DNA of 64,000 bases from Desulfosporosinus sp. (GCA_020692355.1 JAIMKP010000008.1:16049-80048); one strand, 5' to 3'. Positions 16,711 to 26,152 are shown, counted from the first letter of the stretch. A program made the numbers and translations. Notes: generated by a model from the sequence alone, not told the origin.

Positions 16711-18345
16711 TCAAGCGTTTGTTCTTCGGTAAATCCAGTCGTAAGCCCGTAGAGCTAATTCCAAACTGAGCCGATTTTCGGGTTTAAGGTAATCGTCGCC
16801 GAGAAGTTCTTGGATCTTGTCCAGACGGTGGTAAAGTGTTTGACGACGGATATAGAGCTTGTTGGCGGCGTCTTGTTTGGAGAGGCTTTCATCGAGCAGG
16901 ATGTGGAGGGTGAGCAGGAGTTGGCTGCCGTGCTTTTCGTCATGGGCGAGGAGCGGGCCTAAGTAGTCTTGAATAAATGATTCAAGGGTATGGCGGTTGA
17001 TCGGTAAGAGGAGTCGATAGACACCAAGGTCGGCGAAAAACGGGCTGTGCAAGTCAGAAAAGGCGAGAACCTGCTCGGCCTCTTTAAAGGATTGATGCCC
17101 TCTGGCATAATCTTGGGAGGGATTGCTGACGCCGAGGCGCACCTGTGATCCTGCGCTCAATGCTTGTTTGGCCGAGTGTTCGATTTCCAAGAGGGCCTTG
17201 TGCAGAAGAAGTTTCCCGTCGGTGAGGCTTGTTTCCAAAAGCAAAAGGTAGAGCCGATTCCCCCGGCTGTTGAGAAGGGGTCGAAAGCCATGTTTTGTGA
17301 GCAGAAAGCGGAACATGGCTAGGCGATCATGAAGGGGGGAGTCTGTTTCTTCCACAAAGCTAGGTTTATCCTGTTGGATTTCCAGGATAACGGCCCAGAA
17401 GCGGGGAGTGCGCCCTTGTTTAACGTATGATCCCAACATCGAACGTAGTTGTTCCTCCGTCCCAGGGCGTTCTTGCAAGATATCCTCCAAGAGGCGGTTT
17501 TCATTATCCAGCGAGCGTTCCTGAGCAAACATCTTTCTGAGGAGAATTTGGGCCACGGCTGTGCCAGTATAGTCCAGAACGAGGCTCAATATCTCATCAG
17601 GCTCGTTTGCATAGGCGATGATCCCAAGGTAAGCCAGGATCTGGCCCATAGCCATCACGGGTTGGTAGAGAAGATACTTGTGTTCGGAGATAGGTAGGAA
17701 TCCGCTCGTTTCCGGGAGAGGTTCGAGCATGAGTAGGGACGAAACGAGCAGGCCGGTGAGTTCAGCCTGTACGCTGTGGGGCATATTGGGAACAAAGATG
17801 GGGGGATCAGTGAGGTTAATGAAGAAGGTCTGAGCATGGATCATCGATTGAAAGTGGCTCAAAATGCGAGGGAGACTTTGAGTCTGCAGGGTGAGTTTTT
17901 GCAGATCACGGGCATAGCGTTCCAATTCCCTAAGTGCTTGAGCTTGGCGGTTGACGAGATTTTCATGCAGGTCAAGCGTGATATCCACAAAACGAACGGG
18001 GTGATGAAAGACGATCAGGGGAAATTCATGGTGGTTGGCAAGCTCCCGCATGTCGGAAGGGATTTCTGAAACATAAGGTCCGAGTTCAATACAGAGCCCA
18101 ACGGCATTACGTTGAATAATCTCACTTAAATAGGATAGCCGTTTGGCAGCGCTTTCGCCAAAGCCGACACCGGTAGATAGGATGAGTTCGCCGCCGTTTA
18201 AAAAGGAAGCATTTTCTGCGGTCTCCAAAACGTGTACCCAGCGAATTGGACGGGCTAGACCCCGGCTTCCTGCCACGACTTCCGCAGGTTCGAACAGGGG
18301 GCGCTTCAGGACATCGCCAATCGTAAGCTGCCAATCCTTGTTCAT
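16711..18345 (-). CDS. PucR/CdaR-family transcriptional regulator
   Basis: 544 residues. The N-terminal PucR domain (TIGDVLKRPLFEPAEVVAGS ... GELILSTGVGF) senses a small molecule, a GGDEF-like middle domain follows, and the C-terminal HTH_30 domain reads NKLYIRRQTLYHRLDKIQELLG. PucR proteins usually activate purine or amine catabolism. It is divergent from the dehydrogenase/aminotransferase genes, which are the obvious targets. Confidence 0.9.
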   Translation of the reverse strand: MNKDWQLTIGDVLKRPLFEPAEVVAGSRGLARPIRWVHVLETAENASFLNGGELILSTGVGFGESAAKRLSYLSEIIQRNAVGLCIELGPYVSEIPSDMRELANHHEFPLIVFHHPVRFVDITLDLHENLVNRQAQALRELERYARDLQKLTLQTQSLPRILSHFQSMIHAQTFFINLTDPPIFVPNMPHSVQAELTGLLVSSLLMLEPLPETSGFLPISEHKYLLYQPVMAMGQILAYLGIIAYANEPDEILSLVLDYTGTAVAQILLRKMFAQERSLDNENRLLEDILQERPGTEEQLRSMLGSYVKQGRTPRFWAVILEIQQDKPSFVEETDSPLHDRLAMFRFLLTKHGFRPLLNSRGNRLYLLLLETSLTDGKLLLHKALLEIEHSAKQALSAGSQVRLGVSNPSQDYARGHQSFKEAEQVLAFSDLHSPFFADLGVYRLLLPINRHTLESFIQDYLGPLLAHDEKHGSQLLLTLHILLDESLSKQDAANKLYIRRQTLYHRLDKIQELLGDDYLKPENRLSLELALRAYDWIYRRTNA

Positions 18346-18415
18346 TGAAGTGCCCCTTTCTTTTTACAATATGTATAACACAAGATGGGTAATAGGTTAC
18401 ATGTTGCCTAATGAG

Positions 18416-18428
18416 GAATCTGGGATTC
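18416..18428. promoter_or_regulatory. Inverted repeat in PucR/dehydrogenase divergent region
   Basis: GAATC-TGG-GATTC is a perfect 5-bp inverted repeat midway between the divergent genes, about 54 bp before the dehydrogenase start. It could be the PucR operator; there is no family consensus to support this. Confidence 0.3.
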
Positions 18429-18481
18429 TTGTTAAGATTAAAGTAACAAAATTTTCTACATAAATAAAGGGGGTTTTGCGC

Positions 18482-19987
18482 TTGACCGAGACGAAAGTCA
18501 GAGAACTAAAAAACTATATCGGAGGGGCATGGGTTGCGGCGACTGCCTCCCAATTTGACGACGTGTACAATCCTGCTACGGGGGAAGTGTTGGCGGAGGT
18601 TCCCTTTTCCAGCCGAGCCGATGTGGATGCAGCCGTGAAAGCGGCGGCTGAGGCTTTTCCAGCCTGGAGCGCGACACCGGTGATCGAGCGAGCACGGATT
18701 ATGTTTCGTTTCCAAAACTTGCTTTTTCAGCATCAGGAAGAATTGGCGCGTATCGTGACCATGGAAAACGGCAAGAACTTCAATGAAGCGTTTGCGGAAG
18801 TGCTGCGTGGGATCGAGATGGTGGAGTTTGCCGCCGGGATGCCAACTCTGATGATGGGAGATACCCTCCCCAACATCGCGCGCGGGATCGACAGTGAAAC
18901 CATCCGACTGCCCTTAGGCGTTGTGGGAGGGATCGTTCCCTTTAATTTTCCGTTTATGGTGCCAATGTGGATGTATCCCATTGCGATTACGGCAGGAAAT
19001 ACCTTTGTGCTGAAACCCTCTGAGCGGGCTCCGCTTGCTTCTCAAAAGGCGATGGAGCTTTTGAAGGAAGCAGGACTTCCAGATGGTGTTATCAACATCG
19101 TCAATGGGGCACACGACGTGGTTAATGGTCTGCTAGAGCATCCCGAAATTAAAGCGATTTCCTTTGTCGGTTCGGAACCCGTTGCAGAATACATCTATAA
19201 AAACGCTGCGGCCAATGGCAAAAGGGTTCAGGCTTTGGCAGGCGCGAAGAACCATCATCTCGTCTTAGCCGATGCGGATCTGCGGCGGGCAGCTAAGACC
19301 ATCGTCAGTTCGGCTTTTGGCTCAGCCGGAGAACGTTGCATGGCAGCCAGTGCGGTGGTGGTGGTCAACGAAGTGGCCGATCAGCTGATTGAACTCTTAA
19401 AAAAGGAATCTGACGCCTTGAAAATGGGTAACGGCCTTGACGAAGGGGTAGATCTGGGGCCGGTCATCCGCTCGGGCCACCTGGAGCGGGTACATGGCTT
19501 TATTGACAAGGGTTTGGCTGCCGGGGCAATCTTAGCTCGGGATGGGCGTAAAGATGCTGAAGTTCATCAACGCGGTTACTTCTTAGGACCTACCATCTTT
19601 GACAACTGTCATCCCGAGATGGAAATCGTGCGGGAAGAGATCTTTGCCCCTGTGCTCAGTATCATGCGGATTAAGGATTTTGAGGAAGGACTGGCGCTGA
19701 TCAAGAAATCCCGTTTTGGCAACGGCTCTACGATTTACACGAACAGTGGGTATTATGGACGGGAGTTCGTCCTGCGCGTGGAAGCTGGGATGATCGGGGT
19801 CAATGTCGGGGTTCCGGCTCCCATGGGCTTCTTCCCCTTCTCGGGTTCTAAGCGCTCTTTCTTCGGGGATCTCCATGTGAATGGTAAGGATGGAGTGGAG
19901 TTTTATACCCGGAAGAAGACCGTTACCGCCCGTTGGTTTTCCGAAGGAGATTTGGGAATTGGGTCACAAAAGGTGTTCGTGAAGTAG
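18482..19987 (+). CDS. mmsA: CoA-acylating methylmalonate/malonate-semialdehyde dehydrogenase
   Basis: Aldehyde dehydrogenase of 501 residues. The subfamily motif GAKNHHLVLADAD and the catalytic GSAGERCMA (Cys nucleophile) match MmsA/IolA/BauC enzymes, which convert (methyl)malonate semialdehyde + CoA + NAD to acetyl- or propionyl-CoA, CO2 and NADH. The TTG at 18482 lies 8 bases after AAAGGGGG. With the aminotransferase 16 bp downstream it should complete beta-alanine breakdown to acetyl-CoA. Confidence 0.9.
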   Translation: MTETKVRELKNYIGGAWVAATASQFDDVYNPATGEVLAEVPFSSRADVDAAVKAAAEAFPAWSATPVIERARIMFRFQNLLFQHQEELARIVTMENGKNFNEAFAEVLRGIEMVEFAAGMPTLMMGDTLPNIARGIDSETIRLPLGVVGGIVPFNFPFMVPMWMYPIAITAGNTFVLKPSERAPLASQKAMELLKEAGLPDGVINIVNGAHDVVNGLLEHPEIKAISFVGSEPVAEYIYKNAAANGKRVQALAGAKNHHLVLADADLRRAAKTIVSSAFGSAGERCMAASAVVVVNEVADQLIELLKKESDALKMGNGLDEGVDLGPVIRSGHLERVHGFIDKGLAAGAILARDGRKDAEVHQRGYFLGPTIFDNCHPEMEIVREEIFAPVLSIMRIKDFEEGLALIKKSRFGNGSTIYTNSGYYGREFVLRVEAGMIGVNVGVPAPMGFFPFSGSKRSFFGDLHVNGKDGVEFYTRKKTVTARWFSEGDLGIGSQKVFVK

Positions 19988-20003
19988 GAAAGGAGTATTT
20001 ACT

Positions 20004-21365
20004 ATGGCGGAAGATACAACCGTGAACACGTGGAATAAGGAAGATTTGTTGGCGAAAGACCGCACGTATATGTGGCATCATATGTCCCAGTATAACCCGA
20101 ATCCTTTGATCGTAACGGGGGGGAAGGGTTCTTGGATCACGGATGTCGACGGGAATCGGTATTTTGACGGGATGGCGGGAATTTGGTGTACCAACATAGG
20201 CTATGGCCGGGAGGAATTGGCGGAGGCGGCCTATGAACAGCTAAAATCCTTGGCTTTTTTCCCGTTGACTCAAAGCCATGTCCCGGGCATTGAGCTTTCT
20301 AAGAAAGTCAGCGAGTGGCTCGGGGACGAATACCGGATTTTCTTCTCCAACAGCGGTTCCGAGGCCAATGAAGTGGCATTTAAAATCGCCAGGCAATATC
20401 ACCACCACCGGGGACAGTCCAATCGTTACAAGGTTATTTCCCGTTACCGGGCTTATCATGGGAACTCGATGGGAGCCTTGGCAGCCACAGGGCAATCCAT
20501 CCGTAAGATGACCTATGAGCCGTTGGCGCCTGGGTTCTTACATGTGCAGCCGCCGTACTGCTACCGCTGTTCATTTGGCAAGACCTATGGAAGCTGCAAT
20601 TTGGAATGTGCTCAGGCTTTTGATGAAGTGATCAATTGGGAGGGCGAAGAAACGGTAGCCGAAGTGATCATGGAGCCTGCAATTACAGGGGGTGGCGTGA
20701 TTGTTCCCCCGCCTGAATATCTGCCCAAAGTTCGGGAGATTTGTGACAAGCATGGCGTCCTATTGCACATTGATGAAGTGATTTGTGGGTTTGGCCGTTC
20801 CGGGCGAAAGTTCGGGCACCAAAACTTCGGCATCAAGCCGGATATTGTGACCATGGCCAAAGGGATAACGAGCGGTTATCTCCCTTTGTCGGCTACGGCA
20901 GTACGCGCTGAAATCGCGGATACGTTCATGGGTACGGATACGAACCAGCATTTCCGCCACATTAACACCTTCGGCGGCAATCCGGTATCTTGCAACCTGG
21001 CGATCAAGAACATGAACATCATGGAAGAGGAGAAGCTCATCGAGCGCGCTGAGCAGCTGGGGCTGGAACTGCGTCAGAAACTTTCAGCTATCGAAGATCA
21101 TCCTAATGTGGGCGATATCCGCAGCTTCGGTTTTATCGCTGGAATTGAGATGGTTGAAGATCGACAAACCAAAGAACCGGCAGCTCCGGCTAAAGTGGTG
21201 AAAGTCATCAGCGAATGTAAGCAGCGGGGGCTCATCATCGGGAAAAACGGGGATACTATTCCGGGATTTAACAATATTTTGACACTTTCCCCGCCGTTCT
21301 CGACGACCAGCGAGGATATCGATTTTGTGGTTCGGGTGCTTGAGGAAGCGTTTGCTGCACTGTAA
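20004..21365 (+). CDS. Class III omega-aminotransferase (probable beta-alanine--pyruvate)
   Basis: PLP enzyme of 453 residues with fold-type I motifs: SNSGSEANEVAFKIARQYH, the PLP-Asp region LLHIDEVICGFGRSG, and the Lys in TMAKGITSGYLPLS that forms the Schiff base. It closely resembles taurine/beta-alanine--pyruvate aminotransferases. The adjacent malonate-semialdehyde dehydrogenase and alanine dehydrogenase favour beta-alanine plus pyruvate to malonate semialdehyde plus alanine. Taurine is possible, but no sulfoacetaldehyde enzyme is encoded nearby. Confidence 0.85.
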   Translation: MAEDTTVNTWNKEDLLAKDRTYMWHHMSQYNPNPLIVTGGKGSWITDVDGNRYFDGMAGIWCTNIGYGREELAEAAYEQLKSLAFFPLTQSHVPGIELSKKVSEWLGDEYRIFFSNSGSEANEVAFKIARQYHHHRGQSNRYKVISRYRAYHGNSMGALAATGQSIRKMTYEPLAPGFLHVQPPYCYRCSFGKTYGSCNLECAQAFDEVINWEGEETVAEVIMEPAITGGGVIVPPPEYLPKVREICDKHGVLLHIDEVICGFGRSGRKFGHQNFGIKPDIVTMAKGITSGYLPLSATAVRAEIADTFMGTDTNQHFRHINTFGGNPVSCNLAIKNMNIMEEEKLIERAEQLGLELRQKLSAIEDHPNVGDIRSFGFIAGIEMVEDRQTKEPAAPAKVVKVISECKQRGLIIGKNGDTIPGFNNILTLSPPFSTTSEDIDFVVRVLEEAFAAL

Positions 21366-21465
21366 TCTGCGGTAGTCAAGAAGCCAGAAACCGGGGAGCC
21401 GCGATCCAAGGCTTTTCGCGGGCCAGAGCTGCCCCTGATATGATGAGGAAAAAGGGGAGAATTAT

Positions 21466-22571
21466 ATGATTATTGGCTTGCCTAAGGAGATTAAAAACAA
21501 CGAAAACCGGGTGGGCATGGTACCCGCTGGGGTTGGGGCCTTGGCGAAGGCCGGACATCAAGTTCTGGTAGAAGCCGGGGCCGGATTGGGAAGCGGATTT
21601 GCTGACGAGAGTTACCGGGCGGCAGGAGCACAGTTGCTATCCACCGCTAAGGAAGTTTGGGAGCGGGCAGACATTATCGTCAAGGTTAAGGAACCGCTCA
21701 AAGAGGAATATGTTTATTTCCGGGAGGGCCTCGTTCTCTTTACCTATCTCCACCTGGCGGCAGCCGGCGATTTGGTCTTTCAGCTCATGGAGAAAAAGGT
21801 CAAAGCGGTGGCTTATGAAACGATTCAGCCGGTGGACGGCTCTCTACCCTTGCTCATGCCTATGAGTGAGGTGGCCGGGCGGATGTCCGTTCAAATCGGA
21901 GCGCATTTCCTCGAAAAGGCTCAAGGGGGTCGAGGGGTGCTTTTGGGTGGCGTGCCAGAGGCGTTGAAGCAGGGAATGTGGTGATCGTTGGGGGAGGAAT
22001 CGTGGGTACGAATGCAGCCAAGATGGCGGTTGGGCTACGCGCCAAAGTGACGATTTTGGAGAACAATCCCAAACGCCTGCGCGAACTGGAAGATCTCTTT
22101 GGTCCCACGCTCCAGGTCCTTATGTCAAATAGCCACAATATCGAAAAGTCTGTGGCCCAAGCCGATCTTCTGGTGGGAGCGGTGTTGATTCCGGGCGCAA
22201 AAGCCCCGCATTTGGTTACGGAAGAAATGGTTAAGACCATGAAACAAGGTTCTGTTATTGTCGATGTGGCCGTGGATCAGGGGGGATGTATCGCGACCGT
22301 GGATCAAGTCACGACTCACGATCATCCGACCTATGTCAAACATGGCGTGGTTCATTATTGCGTGGCAAATATGCCGGGGGCGGTTCCCTATACCTCAACC
22401 ATGGCGCTGACGAACTCCACGTTGCCTTATTTACTGCAGCTGGCGAACAAAGGCTTTGAACGGGCCATCGCTGAAAACGCGGCGCTTAAAAAAGGCGTCA
22501 ATGTTCTCAATGGCAAGATTACCTATAAGGCGGTGGCAGAGGCTTTTGGTTTGGAAGTGGTGGAGATTTAG
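21466..22571 (+). pseudogene. ald: Alanine dehydrogenase with single-base frameshift
   Basis: Two abutting frames together make a full alanine dehydrogenase of about 370 residues. The first (21466-21984) starts [20 protein letters not shown] and runs through [12 protein letters not shown]; the second resumes at [17 protein letters not shown], the NAD-binding Rossmann loop. One base is missing in about 21967-21976 (AAGCAGGGAATG). Active-site and NAD regions are otherwise intact. The enzyme would regenerate pyruvate from alanine for the aminotransferase upstream. Either the gene is recently inactivated or the base is a sequencing error. Confidence 0.85.
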
Positions 22572-22583
22572 ATATTCCAACTT

Positions 22584-22624
22584 CCTCCCCCGAGCCATGA
22601 GCTACGGGGGAGGGCATATTTTTG
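22584..22624 (+). terminator. Terminator after ald
   Basis: A 9-bp GC-rich stem (CCTCCCCCG / CGGGGGAGG) with a 12-nt loop, followed by GCATATTTTT. Confidence 0.8.
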
Positions 22625-22653
22625 ACGTATAAACTGGGAAAAAGACAAACCAT

Positions 22654-22692
22654 AGAAAAGAACTATAAAAAAGAACTATAAAAAAGAACTAT
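22654..22692 (+). repeat. Three 13-bp tandem repeats upstream of the livJ promoter
   Basis: AAAAAAGAACTAT is present three times in a row (the first copy has one mismatch) and ends at the -35 element. The A-tracts are phased at 13 bp and could act as an UP-like element or regulator sites. Confidence 0.75.
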
Positions 22693-22720
22693 TGAGAGTC
22701 TGAGAAAATCGTGTTATAAT
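22692..22720 (+). promoter_or_regulatory. Sigma-A promoter upstream of the Liv operon
   Basis: TTGAGA (22692-22697), 17-bp spacer and a perfect TATAAT (22715-22720). Transcription should start near 22727, about 320 bases before livJ. Confidence 0.8.
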
Positions 22721-22735
22721 ATTTTTAGGTTTAAG

Positions 22736-22791
22736 AAGAGCAATGGTGCTCTTGACAGGATTTATTCATCCTTTCAAGAGCACTTTTTTTT
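22736..22791 (+). promoter_or_regulatory. Transcription attenuator (antiterminator/terminator pair)
   Basis: The terminator is a 10-bp perfect stem (GTGCTCTTGA 22746-22755 / TCAAGAGCAC 22774-22783), extended inside by AGGAT/ATCCT, and followed by eight T. Segment TGCTCTT (22747-22753) can instead pair with upstream AAGAGCA (22736-22742), forming a mutually exclusive hairpin. This three-segment design is that of an attenuator. Transcripts that stop here would be about 65 nt long. The signal that decides between the two folds is not evident. Confidence 0.65.
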
Positions 22792-23046
22792 ATTCATAAC
22801 ATAGACACGGTGATGAAAAAACTTCGCCAAGCAATTCGATTAAACTACAAATTTGTTTTTTAATATTGGGAATAGCTTGATAATATAAAACTCATTCAAA
22901 CGAACAAACCTTCATAATTTTGTTCCAGAAGAAGAGGACGGCGGAAGTCGTTGTTAGGAGGTGGGAAGCAGAACATAACCGCCTAAAGGATCTTTTTAGA
23001 CGGGTTGGGGACTTAAGAAAACTCAAATTGGGGGAGGGTATTCATT

Positions 23047-24204
23047 TTGAAGAAAATCGTTCTTGCACTTTCTCTTGTAACGGCCCTGATCGTGACCGGT
23101 TGTTCGACCGGGGCGAGTGCGGGCAACTCGGCCAGCGAAGTGAAGGTTGGCCTGTCTGCTCCTCTGACCGGAGATATTTCTCAAATCGGTCAGTCCAGCA
23201 AAAATGCCGCTGAGTTGGCGGTTGAGGAAGTAACCAGCGCGGGCGGGTTGAAAGTCGGAGATAAAAAGCTCCCCGTGAAGCTGATTGTGGGTGACGATGA
23301 AAACAAACCTGAATCAGCAGCCAATGTATTTCAAAAGTTAATTAACCAGGATAAGGTTCAAGGAATCATTGGACCCCCAACCTCGAAATGCGCCAATGCG
23401 GGTGCACCCATCGCGGATGGCGCTCAGACCGTCATGATCAGTTCCTGGGCTACCAATGTCAACGTCACCAAAGGGAAGAGCTATGTATTCCGGGCTTGCT
23501 TCATCGACCCCTTCCAAGGGAAAGTCAATGCGGCTTTTGCCGCGAACACCTTGAAAGCGAAAAAAGCAGCGGTTCTCTATGATGTCGCGAGCGACTACAA
23601 CAAAGGTTTAGCCGAAGTCTTCCGTGATGAATTTAAAAAGGCGGGCGGCGAGGTCGTAGCTTTTGAAAGTTACCAAACGAAGGACACAGATTTTAAATCC
23701 CAGCTCACCAAGATTAAAGCGGCAGGGCCCGATGTTGTCTTCCTGCCAAACTATTACAATGAAGTAGCCCTGCAGCTGCAGCAGGCGAAACAACTGGGCC
23801 TGAATGCCAAGTTCCTGGGCGGAGATGCTTGGGATTCCCCGGATCTGTTCAAACTTACCGGCAATGATCTGCTCGAAGGGACCTATTTCAGTAACCACTA
23901 TGCCACCGATGCCGATGTTCCTGAACTTCAGGATTTCATCAAGAAGTACAAAACGAAATACAACAACGTGCCTGACGCTACGGCGGCTTTGACCTATGAT
24001 GCCATCCGGATCTTCTTCCAAGGTGTGGAGAAAGCCGGCAGCACGGATAAAAAAGCGATTCGCGATGCGGTGGCTGCAACCAAAGGATTTAAAGGGGTAA
24101 CGGGAAGCATTTCCTACGCAGGCAGTGGCGATCCCGTGAAGAGCGCCGTCATGATCCAGATCACAGGCGGCAAGTATAAGTATGCCGGTACGGTCAATCC
24201 TTGA
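23047..24204 (+). CDS. livJ: Branched-chain amino acid ABC transporter substrate-binding lipoprotein
   Basis: 385-residue type I periplasmic-binding-fold protein anchored to the membrane. The signal peptide (KKIVLALSLVTALIVTGC) ends in a lipobox Cys. The mature start VKVGLSAPLTGDISQIGQSS is typical of LivJ/LivK ligand domains. The TTG start follows GGGGGAGGG. The ligand is a branched-chain amino acid or a similar compound. A hairpin after the gene may lower expression of the downstream permease genes. Confidence 0.92.
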   Translation: MKKIVLALSLVTALIVTGCSTGASAGNSASEVKVGLSAPLTGDISQIGQSSKNAAELAVEEVTSAGGLKVGDKKLPVKLIVGDDENKPESAANVFQKLINQDKVQGIIGPPTSKCANAGAPIADGAQTVMISSWATNVNVTKGKSYVFRACFIDPFQGKVNAAFAANTLKAKKAAVLYDVASDYNKGLAEVFRDEFKKAGGEVVAFESYQTKDTDFKSQLTKIKAAGPDVVFLPNYYNEVALQLQQAKQLGLNAKFLGGDAWDSPDLFKLTGNDLLEGTYFSNHYATDADVPELQDFIKKYKTKYNNVPDATAALTYDAIRIFFQGVEKAGSTDKKAIRDAVAATKGFKGVTGSISYAGSGDPVKSAVMIQITGGKYKYAGTVNP

Positions 24205-24229
24205 TAGCAAGGCCTAGAACGTCCTGAGC

Positions 24230-24263
24230 CGGGGGAATCGGGTACGCCCCGATCCCCCGTTTT
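24230..24263 (+). terminator. Intra-operon hairpin between livJ and livH
   Basis: A strong stem (CGGGGGAATCGGG / CCCCGATCCCCCG, one bulged A) followed by TTTTAAA. It likely acts as a leaky terminator or 3' stabiliser that keeps binding-protein levels above permease levels. Confidence 0.7.
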
Positions 24264-24283
24264 AAATGAGGAGGTGTGAGCGT

Positions 24284-25162
24284 TTGAGTTATTTTATCCA
24301 GCAACTGTTGAATGCCCTTCAGCTGGGCAGTATCTATGCCTTGATCGCCCTTGGCTACACCATGGTTTACGGCGTCTTGGGCCTGATAAATTTTGCCCAC
24401 GGCGACATCTTCATGGCAGGGGCTTTTTTTGGCTTCTTTATTGCAGTCATGCTTAAACTCTCCCTCGTTCCGACCCTGCTTCTGGCCATGTTTTTAGCAG
24501 CGGTTCTCGGAATCGCGATCGAACGGGTGGCCTATCGACCCTTGCGTAAAGCCCCTCGTATGTCACTCATCATCACGGCTTTAGGGGTAAGCCTGTTCCT
24601 GGAGAATTTCACCCGCGCGACCCTAGGCGGCCAGCAGCGGAGTTTCCCCAAACTGCTGAATGTTCAGGAGTTTGCCTTGGGCGGAGCGACCGTGACCAAT
24701 CTCCAAATTCTGATCATCGTGGTTTCCCTTGTGCTCATGCTCTTGTTGCGATATGTTGTCCAAAAAACCATGATCGGCAAAGCCATGCGTGCCGTTTCCG
24801 ACAACAAAGAAGTTCTAGCCCTCATGGGAATCAGCCTGGATACCGTGGTGATGGCGACATTTGGAATCGGTTCGGCCTTGGCCGCGACCGCTGGGATTCT
24901 GGTGGGTATGGCCTACCCGGTCATTGACCCCTACATGGGAATTGCCGTAGGTTGGAAAGCCTTTATCGCGGCGGTACTGGGCGGAATTGGCCTGATTGAC
25001 GGAGCCCTTGTTGGTGGATTCATCCTTGGTTTTGTCGAGATATTTGCGGCAGCCCTTCTGCCCTCAACCTACCGAGACGGCATTGCCTTTGCGATTCTCA
25101 TTATTGTACTCCTGTTGAAACCCACAGGGTTGCTGGGCCGCCCTGTCGTCAAGAAAGTGTAG
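24284..25162 (+). CDS. livH: Branched-chain amino acid ABC transporter permease LivH
   Basis: 292-residue inner-membrane permease with about eight helices and the LivH motifs NALQLGSIYALIALGYTMVY and GKAMRAVSDNKEVLALMGI (the loop that contacts the ATPase). The TTG at 24284 is preceded by GAGGAGGTG. Second gene of the operon. Confidence 0.92.
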   Translation: MSYFIQQLLNALQLGSIYALIALGYTMVYGVLGLINFAHGDIFMAGAFFGFFIAVMLKLSLVPTLLLAMFLAAVLGIAIERVAYRPLRKAPRMSLIITALGVSLFLENFTRATLGGQQRSFPKLLNVQEFALGGATVTNLQILIIVVSLVLMLLLRYVVQKTMIGKAMRAVSDNKEVLALMGISLDTVVMATFGIGSALAATAGILVGMAYPVIDPYMGIAVGWKAFIAAVLGGIGLIDGALVGGFILGFVEIFAAALLPSTYRDGIAFAILIIVLLLKPTGLLGRPVVKKV

Positions 25163-25171
25163 GTGACAGCA

Positions 25172-26152
25172 ATGAGCAAAAGCAAAAGCAGAAGCAGAAG
25201 CAAACGGCTTGGGTTTTGGCTAGTGATTCTAGCGCTGGGGGTCGGAATGGAGGCCTTAGGCCAATTCGAGATCATCGACGGCTATGTCATGCAGGTCATC
25301 GAACTGATCGGCATCAATATCATCCTAGTAGCGAGCTTAAACCTGATTAATGGGTTCTTGGGAGAATTCGCAATTGGGCATGCTGGGTTTATGGCCTTAG
25401 GTGCCTATATTTCCGCGATCGGAACGGTGAAATTTCACTTACCCTTTGTGGTGGCCCTGTTGGTCGGAGGCTTGCTTACCGCCGGCGTAGCCTACCTCAT
25501 CGGCATCCCAGCCTTTAAGACGTTTGGGGATTATCTGGCGGTGATCACCCTTGGCTTTAACATGATCATCGTCAACCTGTTAAACAATATTGAATATGTC
25601 GGCGGGCCGCGTGGCATGGTTGGGTTACCCAAGAGCACCAACTTTCTCTGGGTCTTTGCCACCACGATTCTAACCTTGGTCATCTTGCGCAATCTCGTCT
25701 ATTCGAATTATGGTCGGGTCTGGATCGCGATCCGGGAAAATGTGATCGCGGCAGAAATGATGGGCATCAATGTCAACCGAGCCAAGCTCAAGGCCTTTGC
25801 CATAGCGGGGTTCTTCGCCGGACTGGCGGGAGCACTTTGGGGACATATGTTGCAATACATCAATCCCTCCAGCTTTACCTACCTGAAGTCCACCGATATG
25901 CTGGTCATGCTGTATCTAGGGGGCCTCGGGAGCTTGACGGGGTCGGTTCTGGGTGCAACCTTAATGACGGGGTTATTGGAAGTCCTGCGGGATTTCGGAG
26001 TCTGGCGGATGGTCATCAGTCCCTTAATTTTGCTTATTATTATGTTAACAAGGCCGCTGGGACTGCTCGGGAACCGCGAGCCCCGCTTTGTCGTGCCCAA
26101 AGAGCCTAACGCTGCAGAGGAGGTGTCACACAATGCCCCTGCTGCACGCTGA
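25172..26152 (+). CDS. livM: Branched-chain amino acid ABC transporter permease LivM
   Basis: 326-residue permease that pairs with LivH. It shows SLNLINGFLGEFAIGHAGFM and the ATPase-contact loop AIRENVIAAEMMGINV. The ATG at 25172 follows TAGGTGA. The N-terminus is an odd Ser-Lys/Ser-Arg run encoded by near-perfect AGCAAA/AGCAGA hexamers (25175-25206), absent from the second LivM copy in this window. Confidence 0.92.
   Translation: MSKSKSRSRSKRLGFWLVILALGVGMEALGQFEIIDGYVMQVIELIGINIILVASLNLINGFLGEFAIGHAGFMALGAYISAIGTVKFHLPFVVALLVGGLLTAGVAYLIGIPAFKTFGDYLAVITLGFNMIIVNLLNNIEYVGGPRGMVGLPKSTNFLWVFATTILTLVILRNLVYSNYGRVWIAIRENVIAAEMMGINVNRAKLKAFAIAGFFAGLAGALWGHMLQYINPSSFTYLKSTDMLVMLYLGGLGSLTGSVLGATLMTGLLEVLRDFGVWRMVISPLILLIIMLTRPLGLLGNREPRFVVPKEPNAAEEVSHNAPAAR

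Noticed and set aside
20004-21365. Taurine degradation locus
   Set aside because: The aminotransferase resembles taurine enzymes, but no sulfoacetaldehyde acetyltransferase, reductase or sulfite gene is nearby, and malonate-semialdehyde dehydrogenase fits beta-alanine.
21960-21985. Programmed ribosomal frameshift in ald
   Set aside because: No slippery heptamer and no downstream pseudoknot are visible; ald is not known to use recoding.
22920-23213. 97-codon reading frame across the livJ leader and start
   Set aside because: It runs through the livJ ribosome site and signal peptide in another frame, with no ribosome site of its own.
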